Program-made: the position numbers and the translations under genes | Part shown: positions 12,292 to 22,628 of the stretch, piece by piece | Position numbering within the stretch: the stretch's first letter is position 1 | How the letters are laid out: every line of letters starts with the position of its first letter | The notes under the pieces: model-generated | Told to the model about the DNA's origin: nothing | The model's database searches: none | Seen by the model: only the letters and a program-made list of their open reading frames with translations | Source of the DNA: Fragum whitleyi | Taxonomy: Eukaryota > Mollusca > Bivalvia > Cardiida > Cardiidae | DNA length: 64,000 nt | Direction: 5' to 3' | Assembly (NCBI GenBank): GCA_948146395.1 | Contig: OX411543.1 | Coordinates: 68,397,474 to 68,461,473 of the forward strand

Positions 12292-12811
12292 TAATGCCAG
12301 TGAACCACACGTATGAGGTACCTGAGTCGAATATCAAACGCTGCATTAGAATTAGCCATATGGTATTCTCTATAAGCATGACAATGTTATGGTCAATTCA
12401 TCTCACGCCATTATTGATTTACTTCGAGCACATCACCTTAAGCTGTGCCTCGGCCATCTTTATCAAAGACGAGACTATTCTCAAATCGAGCATATCAACA
12501 ATGAGCTTTCAATGAGACTCCGAAAAAGAGCATGAAAACCCAAGATCTTGTGCAAGATTCCTGCAGCATGCAGAGCGAATGAGTAGCCATGTTTGGAGTA
12601 ACTCCAAGAGTAATTCCGAAATCCGTGTGTTAGACGTTCCCTGGGAGCAATATTGCATATGAATTATGTGTATGTATACAGTATAATCCTTTTTATCACA
12701 AATCAATAATAGGTTAATATTCATTTTGGTATGATCATTCTTTCAAACTTAAGATTTTGGAAAACGTGTTATCTAAAAATTTTTGTGATGCGTTATTTTT
12801 GTTGTTGAGTA

Positions 12812-13620
12812 TACATATGTCTTGCGCATTCAATATGCCAGTGATTCACGCAGGGAGCTTTGTGATTTGTTTTGTTGCAAAGACAAACAACAACAACAAC
12901 AACAACAAGAAAAAAACAATTACGAATAACGAATATCGTGTTTTTGAGCACTTTAAATGGTGTTGAACCCAGATAAACGTTTAAAGTCAGAGCCAGATCT
13001 GAGAATTGTTAAATAAGTGCGCCTTGTTTTGTTCTCTATTTGTTGTCTTCACGCACATGCTATCAGAAACCAGACTAAAAACATTACAGAATCCAGAAAA
13101 AGATGTTGAGAGCATAGCTTTTTCATGTATTTTAAATCGAAGAAGAATTCGGTATTGTTTTGCACTTAGCCATCATACATTTTACAGGTAAACTATTTTT
13201 TTACACTACACTACTTATTCATTATATAGGTCAGCTATGTTTTACACTAAGCTATCATACATTATATAGGACAGATATTTGGAAATATGGGGAGTTCTGT
13301 GAAGTTATAATGCTGATGTAGGGGAGATATAGGGCAAATCCCAATATTTACCTTTTAACTTGATATAACTCCCATATATTTTAAATATTTGGTATTTGGG
13401 GAATACAACGAAATGCAAACATCTCATTTGCATCTAAAATCCAAAGATTTCCCATATATACCCAAAATACGGTAGTTATATAGCATTTATTACATAAGGT
13501 CATCCATACAACTGCTATGTATGGAACATTATATGAGTTTTGGCAGGGGTTATACCAACATATGTATTTGCAAGTATCGTAGACAAATTTTCATAACCAA
13601 ACCTCTAGCGTGCATATAGA
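12812..13620. other. intron sequence with (CAA)n run
   Basis: No gene. A short (ACA)n microsatellite is at 12886-12908. An approximate direct repeat (CATACATTTTACAGG / CATACATTATATAGG) lies near 13173-13270. Confidence 0.5.
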
Positions 13621-14230
13621 TGTATTTTCAAACCTGAGCTCTGACGTAGGCGCTGAGTCCTTTATTGTAGGTTAAAAAGCAAATGATAGGAATGTAACCT
13701 AATTTGTTCACTGAAATTATGAAAGTACATGTTTAAGTGAACCTTCTGAGACAAGCAAAAGCGTTGGTTTAAAGGGTAAATTTTAAAGCTTTCCATGCGT
13801 TCGTTTAACCTGTTCTATCTATTTCGAATAACTTGCACGAGAATCTAACATCAAAAAGTTGATTTTACGGCTCACCGCGCAAAATCTACCTATATTGCCG
13901 TCGATAACCTAGCGGTTATCCAAATGTAAAATTACATAAACCTGTTATAGTTCCGTAAGAAAGAGTGAGGTCCGAGAAACCGTTATCTCCTATCATTTTT
14001 AATGTTAAATTGATCATTGATCACTCACTTGAAAATGCAGGTCTATGGCCAAAAATCACGTCAGATATGTTAAGTAAACAATAATATCAGGTATTATTTG
14101 GCTAGTTTCGCCTGAGACTCTGCGCATATTCCGCATATCTTCGGAAGAATTCTGAGTTCTTATTACAAAAATCGTTAGTAACATATTTATAAATATGCGA
14201 TTTAACCAGCCAATGGGAACAAAAGGAAAT

Positions 14231-14293
14231 AGTTCAGTCTGTTAAGGTGTTTCGCCCTCAATTGCACATCTATGAGTTCAAATCTCCGAGGCG
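14231..14293 (+). repeat. tRNA-like segment (SINE head or tRNA relic)
   Basis: A-box-like CAGTCTGTTAAGGTGT and B-box-like GAGTTCAAATCTCC about 50 bp apart. No intact cloverleaf can be drawn, so it is a tRNA-derived relic rather than a tRNA gene. Confidence 0.45.
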
Positions 14294-14792
14294 CTCTGTT
14301 TTTTTCTCATACTTCTTCGTCCCTATTGCAAGTTCCAACTAAGGGAATACTATTTTTGTTGAATATTAAACGACCACTTTCTGCTGATTCATATCGCGAC
14401 ATCGAAGATGTAAAGAATCTTTTATTGATGTATAAAAGTTAAATATACACTGCACTTATTTGTCTTAAACCACGAGGAAAATATGTTTCCTAATTTAAAA
14501 AAAAAACAACAAAATTTTCCGATTAAGCCTAGTTTCGAACATGTTCCCAAAAGGCAAAAGAACAAAAAAGAAGGAAAAAAATACACCGTTACCAAAGTTA
14601 CCACAATGGGACCCAGCATCAGCAGAGCCTCCTCTACTGTTATTATTTTATCTTTCAAAAGTAAACTCAATATATGAAAAAAATATGTCTTCAAAATTAC
14701 ATGAAAGTGGATAAACCAAATAACACCCTCCGTCTTAAAAAATATCACGTGATTGGTAGACAGAAAATAGGAAGAAAATAAATTTCTTACTC

Positions 14793-14862
14793 GGTTTGAA
14801 CTTGGGTTCTCTTGCTTCAGAGGCGGATGTCTTAACCTCTACACTACAGGTCTGAGTACTAC
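14793..14862 (-). repeat. tRNA-like segment (SINE head or tRNA relic)
   Basis: On the minus strand TGTAGTGTAGAGGTTAAGAC (A box) is followed by CTCTGAAGCAAGAG (anticodon-arm-like) and AAGTTCAAACC (B box). Stems are incomplete. Confidence 0.5.
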
Positions 14863-14928
14863 ACATTCCCCTAGTAAACAGTTAAATGCTTATTGACGGA
14901 ATTCATCGATGTATAGAATAAAAAACGA

Positions 14929-14994
14929 GTGCCGTGGTATATGGAAAATAGACACGAGCGTTAGCGAGTGTCTATTTCCCATATACCGCGGCAC
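14929..14994. repeat. 27-bp-stem hairpin
   Basis: Arms 14929-14955 and 14968-14994 pair at 25 of 27 positions (core GGTATATGGxAAATAGACAC), with a 12-nt loop GAGCGTTAGCGA. It lies inside the family J element. Confidence 0.9.
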
Positions 14995-15007
14995 GAGATT
15001 TTCTATC

Positions 15008-15375
15008 CGACTTAGACCACGCTTTTCTATCATGACCTGTTTTTTTCTGCCCTATAAGCAATAAAATAAAGTAAAGCTCGCTATGATATTACTGCAATTG
15101 GGTTTAATTGCGCTGATATTACTTATAATTTTCTTTCCGTTACTTAGTGCAGATCCTTTGCTTTTTGGGACAATGGAAAGTCTTATGGAAAAAGCGCTCG
15201 TATGAACTGCTCGTCATGTTTTGACCTGACTCGGCACACAAAAAATATCGAGATTAACATGCACGACACGCTTACATTGTATATCTGTAAATACAACGCT
15301 CGGAGTTATATCTGTGATATATATTTTTTAAATACTGTTCTCTGATTGGCCAATTCGTTTCAAGCGTGGTCTAAC
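15008..15375. mobile_element. small MITE with TTAGACCACGCTT ends
   Basis: TTAGACCACGCTT at 15011-15023 and its exact complement AAGCGTGGTCTAA at 15362-15374 bound ~365 bp of non-coding sequence. No target duplication is clear. TTA/TAA at the extreme ends may be part of the TIR or a 3-bp duplication. Confidence 0.55.
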
Positions 15376-16177
15376 TTCCTTTTAACTTTGAAAGTAAATG
15401 AATGAATAAATCTTACGGTTTTAGACAAGCGATACGTTTCATTTGAAAGGTAATTTGTATCATTCAAAGGTATCGTTAAAACCTGTTTTATCTATTTTGA
15501 AAGAATAGCACGGGAATATAACCGTTAAAAGTAGATTTCACAGCTCACTGCGCAAAATCTACCTTTTTTATATTATTTATCCAAAATAACATGGCACTTA
15601 TTAACTTCCGTCAGTGTTCGAGTATTTTGGCAGCGTAAAATTTCGTTTTACCGTTTTATTCATATTATATCTCATAGCCTAAAAATCGTTTTAGAACATT
15701 GGGTACAGACGCCTTCCCGAAAGGCAATAAGACATGTCGGGTCGAGTTCAATACTTGACATGGACACATATATTAATCTTTGTGATTATCATCAATTAAT
15801 AATTTGATTTTTTTCAATTTTTTTTTAGATTAACATTCAAACACAGTATAGGGTTTTAATTTCATACAGTCATACAATTGAAAACAACACCTGCATATTT
15901 ATCTTTAAGGTATAAATACATTTTTAACTTTTAGCCATTTAATTTCGCTTGCGATGACATTTGAACTACAAAAAAGAACTACACAATTGATTGCGTATCC
16001 AATACGACCTTTCTTTACAGTGATGAGGGGCCAGTACTTTGTTATGATCAAATTTTAAAAAAATTAAAGTCTGACAGATTTATGTGCAGAATACAGATAG
16101 CCTAATGCAACACTGTTGTATTAAAAAAATGGTTCTTAAAACAGCGTTGCAATAAAAAAGAAATAGAAATATGACTG

Positions 16178-16242
16178 GTCATGATCTGGATTGAACTCAT
16201 GGCCTCCCGTTTTAAGGACAACAACCAAGCCACCAGCGCTAA
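16178..16242 (-). repeat. tRNA-like segment (SINE head or tRNA relic)
   Basis: Minus strand: GCGCTGGTGGCTTGGTTGTT (A-box side) and GAGTTCAATCC (B box) at tRNA-like spacing. Third such segment inside family J. The cloverleaf is degenerate. Confidence 0.5.
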
Positions 16243-16663
16243 ACTTTCGTATGCAAAATTATTGATACATTTTCTTACATCTAACCTCGCGAGTTTAAGT
16301 CTATATTAAGAAACTCATATGTCGGCTAATAATAGGGATCAAAAGGAATAATTAATGAGTGCCAGGTCATTGTAGATCAATAATATAGGTAGTTTTTACC
16401 TACAACTTTTTACTGTTAGATTCTTTTGCCATTTGTTCGAAATTGATGATACAAGTTAAAATAACACATTGAGAAAATTTAAAATTCACCTTTTAAACAA
16501 ATGTTAGTGCTTGTTTGAAAACGTAAGGTTCACTCAAACACGTACTTTCATAATTGAAGTGAGGGGATCGGGTTAAATTCCCATCTTTTGCTTTTTAATT
16601 TTACCAGATTTACCCATGGTAATGGACTCAGCGCCTACGTCAGAGCTCAGTTTTGAAAATACA

Positions 16664-17203
16664 CCTTTTCTAAATGCTAAATATTTCATCATGCAGATTT
16701 GCGTGCACTTTCTATGTAGACTTATTTCCCCGAGGAGAAGGAAGCGACTTTGGTACTCCTGTTTTGCGTGATGTATATCATTATATTATAGAATAACCCA
16801 AACAAGGAATGTAAATCAGTGAAACGATTCCCGAAGGCTTTCTTTGCAACGGTATCTTAATAAGCTTTTAGACGTGAAAATTAAGTCCAAAACGTGTCAG
16901 TGTGCTGTTTTAAATTAGTAACATGTTTACCTTTTTTTGTTATTGATGTTGCTTTTCGTTTTTTATTGCCTATTAATGATTATTTGATTTCAGCTGTGAC
17001 CTTTAAGATTTGATTATCAGAACTATTTGCATAATTAAAGAGTACGCAGTTTAGCTTGGTGATAACACGAAATCATTTCAGATATGAAACTTTAAAAAGC
17101 CTTATCACACTAACGCATGTATCCGCTTCTCAAATTTACATATTGTCATAAGGTCCTCAAATCCTAGAATTATATAAAGTGTTTAAGTATTCAGCTGTTT
17201 TTA
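16664..17203. other. intron sequence, nothing recognised
   Basis: AT-rich, no ORF, repeat or RNA that I can support. Confidence 0.4.
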
Positions 17204-18315
17204 AAAACAAGAGGACCATGATGGTCCTATAGCTCTTACCTTCGTATCATTAACTCCTGCCTTATCAAATTGAATTACCTTGAAAGATACATTATAAACT
17301 CTTTTTCAATAATTAAGCAAGTGTCTTCTTCAAGAAATAATACACAGAAATGTTCAAATTACAATTCACAATCAAACAGTGAAGCCATATTGATAAATGC
17401 TTTGAATGATTTGTAACCGTATACACACAGAGCAGTCCAATGATTACAAGATAATGACTATAACATCTCCTTTTCCACAGATACCTTATGTTTTGCCCAA
17501 TTAACCTTTCCGATTGATTGTCATGATGACATCTCACACAAATTTCCGATTGGGTCAAGTGGGGTCAAAATTTTAGTCTACAAATGAAGTGAAAGGACTA
17601 TCTTGTTGTAATATAGTATTTAAGGGTTTTCCCCCTTGAAATGCAACCAAAATTAATAAGACCCTTTCTTATGACCAGAAATTCATCTTGAACAAGTTTG
17701 GGAGAGTAGGTTTGTTCGTTTGAATGGGATTTTATGCCACTTTCAACAATCTTTAAGTTATATCGTGCCGGCTGGAGCATCTAACAAGGATTCCTGGTAT
17801 TTCTCTCACCAGTACTACCATTACATCATTTTCTAGCCTCCAGCTACTATCCAACATAGGTCTACGATCATCGACCAATTGGTGAAGTACAAATGGGAGA
17901 GATTTTAGCCAAAATTGTGTCCTCTATAATGGTGAAAGTGACATTGTCAATAGGGATCCCTTTCCCATGAAAGAGCTCAAAATTAGAGGGATTATTTCTT
18001 TTGACCTGCATACATCCTGAACTAGTCTGGGAGAGATCCAGCCAAAATTGTGACCTCTAGAATTGTAAATATAAAAAATGTTCAAGACATACATCGGAAT
18101 GCGTAAAATCAAAAGGGGCCTTCCTTACGACCAATCCATCCTGAACAAGTTTGATATGAAAAAGATGGATCCAAAATTGTGACGTTTAGAGTGGTAACAA
18201 GATAATTGTCTATATGACTCCTTTTCCAACGACATTGAGAAAGACTGGGCCGACACTGTGACCTCTAGAACAATAGCTCACCTTGAAAGCTTTGCGATAA
18301 GGTGAGCTCTTTTGA
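17204..18315 (-). mobile_element. hairpin-ended monomer element, family D copy 1
   Basis: Begins AAACAAGAGGACCATGATGG (palindromic GGACCATGATGGTCC) and ends with a 10-bp perfect stem AGCTCACCTT/AAGGTGAGCT (18276-18285, 18300-18309). The interior has degenerate units with CTAGA..TGTGACCTCTAG phrases. A headless SINE piece (about 17725-17880, CAACATAGGTCTACGATCAT) lies within. Orientation is opposite to the copies at 21431 and 55207. Confidence 0.7.
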
Positions 18316-18489
18316 GGTACGTTCCAGGGAGCGATCACAATAGCCGAAGCCGTTGCCATTCAACTTAAAGATCTGCTGTTATATAAGAACAAGATTCAAC
18401 AATAAACTGAATTCCATTTAAGGTGACATACCATATCAATTTGTTAAAAATTAGCTCTATCATAATCAACTATTGGTCCTAAATTGAGG

Positions 18490-19100
18490 AGTCGAAAAAA
18501 CCCAGAAAAAATATTTCCCGAGAATTCAATGGTCGCCTACCACAGGCCAATATGTCTCAGACACATCCTCGTTCGAGCAAAAATAGACTTCTTGAAATTA
18601 AACGTCTCGCGTTAACACTTATGGCCTTGTCCAGCAGAAAGATTTCAAACATGCCAGATTATGCAAATTATGCAAACTTAAGTCTCGGGCTTGGGGTCCC
18701 ATCGGCTGCCAAAGGTACACACACTTGCAAAACTGCGAATGCTGTCTATCTTATTACATGCTAAAAACGTCGGAAGCAATATATAAGTACAAATACAAAC
18801 ACGTTTGTATAGCACAAAAGTAATAACATACAAATGCGTTTCACTGAAACAAACAATATTATACACAGTTACAGGTATTTGGATATATTAAGTCACTGTA
18901 AAATTGTCTGAAGAAATGAGTCTTATGTTGAGATCTAAAAAGAGGTTCAGATTCGACAGATTTCAAATGATTTGGAAGCATATTCTACCATTTTTGGCAT
19001 ACCACCACAAGAGAGCTATCAGCAATTTCGGTTTTAAACCGCGAAATAACAAAGTTGATAAATATATTACCAGATCTCAAACGATATGCGCTTTGTGATG
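18490..19100 (+). pseudogene. Penelope-like element relic (RT C-terminus and GIY-YIG region)
   Basis: At 18532 a frame reads VAYHRPICLRHILVRAKI, closely resembling the conserved RT/linker motif of Penelope-like elements (YRRPxNLRDxLVRAKL type). About 200 bp on, CKTANAVYLITC then QYIS matches the start of their GIY-YIG endonuclease (NVVYLITCxxCxxQYIGET). Stops and frameshifts interrupt it. Upstream RT is not recognisable; the 3' limit is uncertain. PLEs are retroelements; this copy is dead. The assignment uses remembered motifs, not a search. Confidence 0.65.
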
Positions 19101-20419
19101 GAGTGAATTAGTTTCTAGGGTAAAGTGGCGCGGTTCCATGTACAAAAAAGTCGCAAGCAATATGTGTGCGAGACAAACGCGTGAATTTGAACTGAAAGGA
19201 ATATACATGTTTTATTTATTTTTTTTATCATAATCAGAAACGAAGCTCTATAATGACCAGCAACAATCCCAATCAAGTTTGAAGAAAATCGGTTGATATT
19301 TAAGGAGTTATTTGCAAAACAAAATATATTTTGAATCAAAATCCATACGGCCCCTATTTCCGTGTTTTCGAAGAGATCTGTTACTGTTAAGGTTTGAAGG
19401 AATTCTGATTAAATTTCAAGACACTTTATCGCGTAAACAAGTTTCCTTTTTTTATTTTATTAATCAACTAGGCTCCTTTTCACTAGTTTTATGAGGAATC
19501 AACCCAATTGTAGAAAAAAACCTTTCTTGTGATCCATCAATCACTGGATTCTATCAATAACGAGATTATATCATATTTCTTTCGTCCTGTTTTCTAATGG
19601 ATCTGCGATATTTTCGAAAAGAAACTTCCTAATGTTACTTCAATCATACTGCGATAAGTTCAAGAGAATCCGAAAATATCGATAGCCATAATTACCTGTA
19701 CAAGCATTGTTAACGGACGATGGACGGGAAGGCGAACTGGAAAAACACCATCGCCATAGCTTTTCTCTCGTTTCTTGAAGATTCTACTCAAAATGGGCAC
19801 ATCAAGCGTGTATTTTTCATTTAGCCCCCTGTTTACCTGTGATGCAGTAGAACGTTCTCATTTTCAATAGGTTTCCTTATACCTCACAAATTTCTGACTA
19901 AGTTTTATTAAGATTGTGTCAAAATTGTGGCCCCTACATTGCGGAAATTTGTCATTTAGGCCCTTCCCCTGCGAGTTCCAATAGAACGTTTAAATTTTAA
20001 AGGTTCTTCTTTGTGATCAGACGAGATGTAATAGTTATGGTTCATTTCATAAGCGGAGCGCAAGGTTATACGCGTAAATTATCAGAATGTGAACTTTAAC
20101 TATTTAACCGATCGACTTAATTTTTCATACGATAACCCTAGCTCCAGTGAGTTGTGCGTCAATCAATGATGTCAGTGAATTTTTTTGCGTCATACATTCT
20201 TCAATCAAACCGCCGCAAACAAAAAGGGGAGGAGCGAGTTAAATCATCATCGAGCTTTCATTTACATTTAGCCATTTTGTGGCGAGACGATTTCAATGGA
20301 TTAATTACTCTCTTTAGTCGCATTTTGCGTTTTAATTCGAGGTTGCAGCTATAATTATGTATTTTTCAAGCTTATCGCGGACGATATGTTTATCTATAAC
20401 ACGATATGTTTATCTTTAA
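19101..20419. other. intron sequence, vague monomer-repeat remnants
   Basis: The segment around 19800-20040 has family D-like phrases (TCATTTAGGCCCTTCCCCTG). The last 40 bp repeat ATATGTTTATCTATAACACG / ATATGTTTATCTTTAACACG directly before the inverted-arm element. No gene seen. Confidence 0.45.
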
Positions 20420-21430
20420 CACGGGGGGTGATGTCCATAATCGGAGCCACCGGCTCCGCTTTCAAAATCATGTGTGGAACTTCCGCTCCACGTGTGGCTC
20501 CGATTATGTAGTTGTAAACATTTCATATTTTGAATGAAAAATGGGGTAGGAGGTCGGGATTTCCTCATTTACATAATATTTAATCCATTAATATTAAAAA
20601 AAGTCGAATGCTATTCGACCAGTTATACATTTTGCAACGTAAACGTACTCAAAAACTGTAAGAACGTTGGTTTTTGTTAAAAATGATTTCTTCTGGGAGT
20701 AGTCTTGAGCCAGGAATGTCAAAACACGTGGTTTTTACCTCCAAAATGCAATATTCTGAACAGAATTAATAACGCAGACAATTGTTTTCAGTGTAAACGA
20801 GTTTAAAAAAACAACCACAATACTCTAACCCAATGTCCCTTTCTTCAATATGATATAGATCGAAAAAAATAGTTTTGTTCCGATTATGTGGATTGGCTCC
20901 GATTATGTACCTTTGCTCTGAAGTTGTGGAATGTCTTCTTCCTCTTCCATATAAAATCTTCAATATGAAATTTCTACTAGTTTCATGGGGCGCTTTTTAT
21001 CACCATTCCACGATGCAAGTTACGTTTGTTACGTTTCACTTCTACATGTTTACTTTTATTACAACATTCCGGTTACTAGACAGTCAGCTTCATTAATATA
21101 ACTTAGTACATTTACGTGCAAGAGAATTGTCGGACTATAATCCAGGATTATATGTGAAGAGATATAAAGATTTCTTCGGAGCCTGTCAATGGTTTTTCTT
21201 GCTTATCATACATCGCACGCTAAGCGTTTCAATTTTAACAACGTCACTACTAACACTCTCTCAACGTCGATAATTCCATGAAATTGTATCAGATATATTT
21301 TGTGAGTGGTATCAAAAAAAAGATGCTGCGAAATTCGCGTTCATTTGATACATATTTCAAGAAATACGATTAATAAATCTTACTAAAAAAGGACTCAATG
21401 ATTCTTAAAACTCCCTTTTTGTTCGATTTT

Positions 21431-22628
21431 TAGCACATCTGAGCAGGAAGTGCTCATGGTGAGCTATTGTGATCAAACTGTGTCCGGCGTCCTTCGTCCG
21501 TCATACGTCACCAATTTGTGTGCACTCTAGCGGCCACATTTTTGGTCCAAATGTCTTAAACTTGGTCAGGATGTCTGTCTCCATCAAATCTTGGTCCAGT
21601 TCGAGATTTGGTCAAGTAGGGTCAAAAATGGGATCTTGTAAATGAAAGGGGTCAAATTTTAGCAAAAGTCTTGTGTGCAATTCAGAGGCTTCATTTTTGG
21701 CAAAAATGTCTCTAATTGTCATCAGAATGTTTGTTTCCATTAAATCTCGGACAAGTTCGGAATTGGGTAAAGTGGGGTCAAAATTGAGGTCAAGGGATCA
21801 TATCTTAGAAAACCCTCTGTTCACTCAAGATGTCACATTATTGACCCCAATATCATGAAACTTGGTCAGAAGGTTGGTCTTCGTCAAATCTTGGTCATGT
21901 TGTAAACTGGGTCAAGTGAGGTCAAAAATTGAGGTTAAGGGGTCATATCTGAGAAAAACCTTCTGTTCATTTTAGAGGCCACATAGTTTGCCCTTATGTC
22001 CTGAAACTTTGCCAGAATGTTTGTCTGCATCAAATCTCGTTTGAAAATGGGTCAATCGGAGTCAAATATGAGGTTAAGGGGTCATATCTTAGAAAAACCT
22101 TGTGTTCACTTTAGAAGCCACATTCTTGACCCAAATGTTCTGAAACTTGGTCAGAATGTTGGACCCCATCAAATCTAATCTTGGTAAGGGTCCTAAACTG
22201 AATCAAGAGAAGTCAAAAATTAGGTTAATGGGTTAAATCTTGGAAAACCTTGTGTGAACTATAGAGGCCACTTCCTTTCCTCAAATGTCTTGAAACTTGG
22301 TCTGAATATTTGCCTCCGTGAAATCTCTTTAAGTTAAAAATTGGTTAAGTGGGACCAAAAATTAAGGAAATCCTAGAGGACATTGATTTGTTTTAACATA
22401 TTGTCAGGATTTTTGTCTTGAAATCTTAGACGAGTTGGAAAGAGGGTCAAAAACTGGGACACCTCTTCCAATCTTTGAAAATCCTTCAGTACTTTAAAGG
22501 CAACATATTTGACTCAACTGTTTTGAAATGTAATCGGAATGATTGTCTTTTTGATATCTTGGACTTTTGTTGAGCTAGTCTTGAATTTCAAATAAGTAGT
22601 TTTGACACTTTGCCACATTTGTCAAATA
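21431..22628 (+). mobile_element. hairpin-ended monomer element, family D copy 2 (left part)
   Basis: Starts with hairpin CTGAGCAGGAAGTGCTCATG inside TAGCACAT..GTGAGCTA, then a CCGTC-rich lead and about seven ~145 bp units carrying GAAACTTGGTCAGAATGTT and GGTCATATCTTAGAAAA. Interrupted at 22628 by a Tc1 element. The missing right end resumes at 24251-24300 (GCCTCAGGTTAGCGCTTAAG then GGCCAATGGTCCCTTGTTTC). Confidence 0.85.

Larger units (their letters stand above)
5214..12811. mobile_element. outer TIR element family I copy 1 (Tc1/mariner-like, heavily interrupted)
   Basis: Terminal inverted repeats: left TTTACTGATCAACAAAGACA then ACGCATCAC; right end is the complement of TACTCAACAACAAAAATAAC then GCATCAC, with TA at both outer edges. 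The total span is 7.6 kb. Subtracting the insertions at 5340-10950 and 11381-12291 leaves about 1.1 kb, a normal size for a decayed Tc1/mariner element. The remaining body (10954-11380 and 12292-12650) is homologous to the second copy at 24614-25770. No intact transposase remains, so the superfamily call rests on TIR, TA ends and size. Confidence 0.75.
13621..16663. mobile_element. 3 kb TIR element family J
   Basis: Left end TGTATTTTCAAACCTGAGCT then CTGACGTAGGCGCTGAGTCC. The right end is the reverse complement (GGACTCAGCGCCTACGTCAG then AGCTCAGTTTTGAAAATACA). Inverted similarity extends ~150 bp inward (AAAAAGCAAA.GAT.GGAA, ATTATGAAAGTAC.TGTTT). A ~120 bp segment is also directly repeated inside (13775-13890 and 15470-15570, both with GCGCAAAATCTACCT). 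No transposase seen. Superfamily unknown. Confidence 0.75.

Noticed and set aside
14422..14748. Hydrophobic 108-codon minus-strand ORF as a membrane protein
   Set aside because: It is produced by A/T runs within a TIR element, overlaps an opposite-strand ORF, and shows no start context or homologous motif.
14231..16242. Functional tRNA genes
   Set aside because: Box A and B are recognisable, but acceptor and anticodon stems do not pair well; these are tRNA-derived relics.
21500..22620. Regular ~145 bp repeats as a CRISPR-like array
   Set aside because: Whole units are repeated with no repeat-spacer alternation, and the setting is an animal intron.
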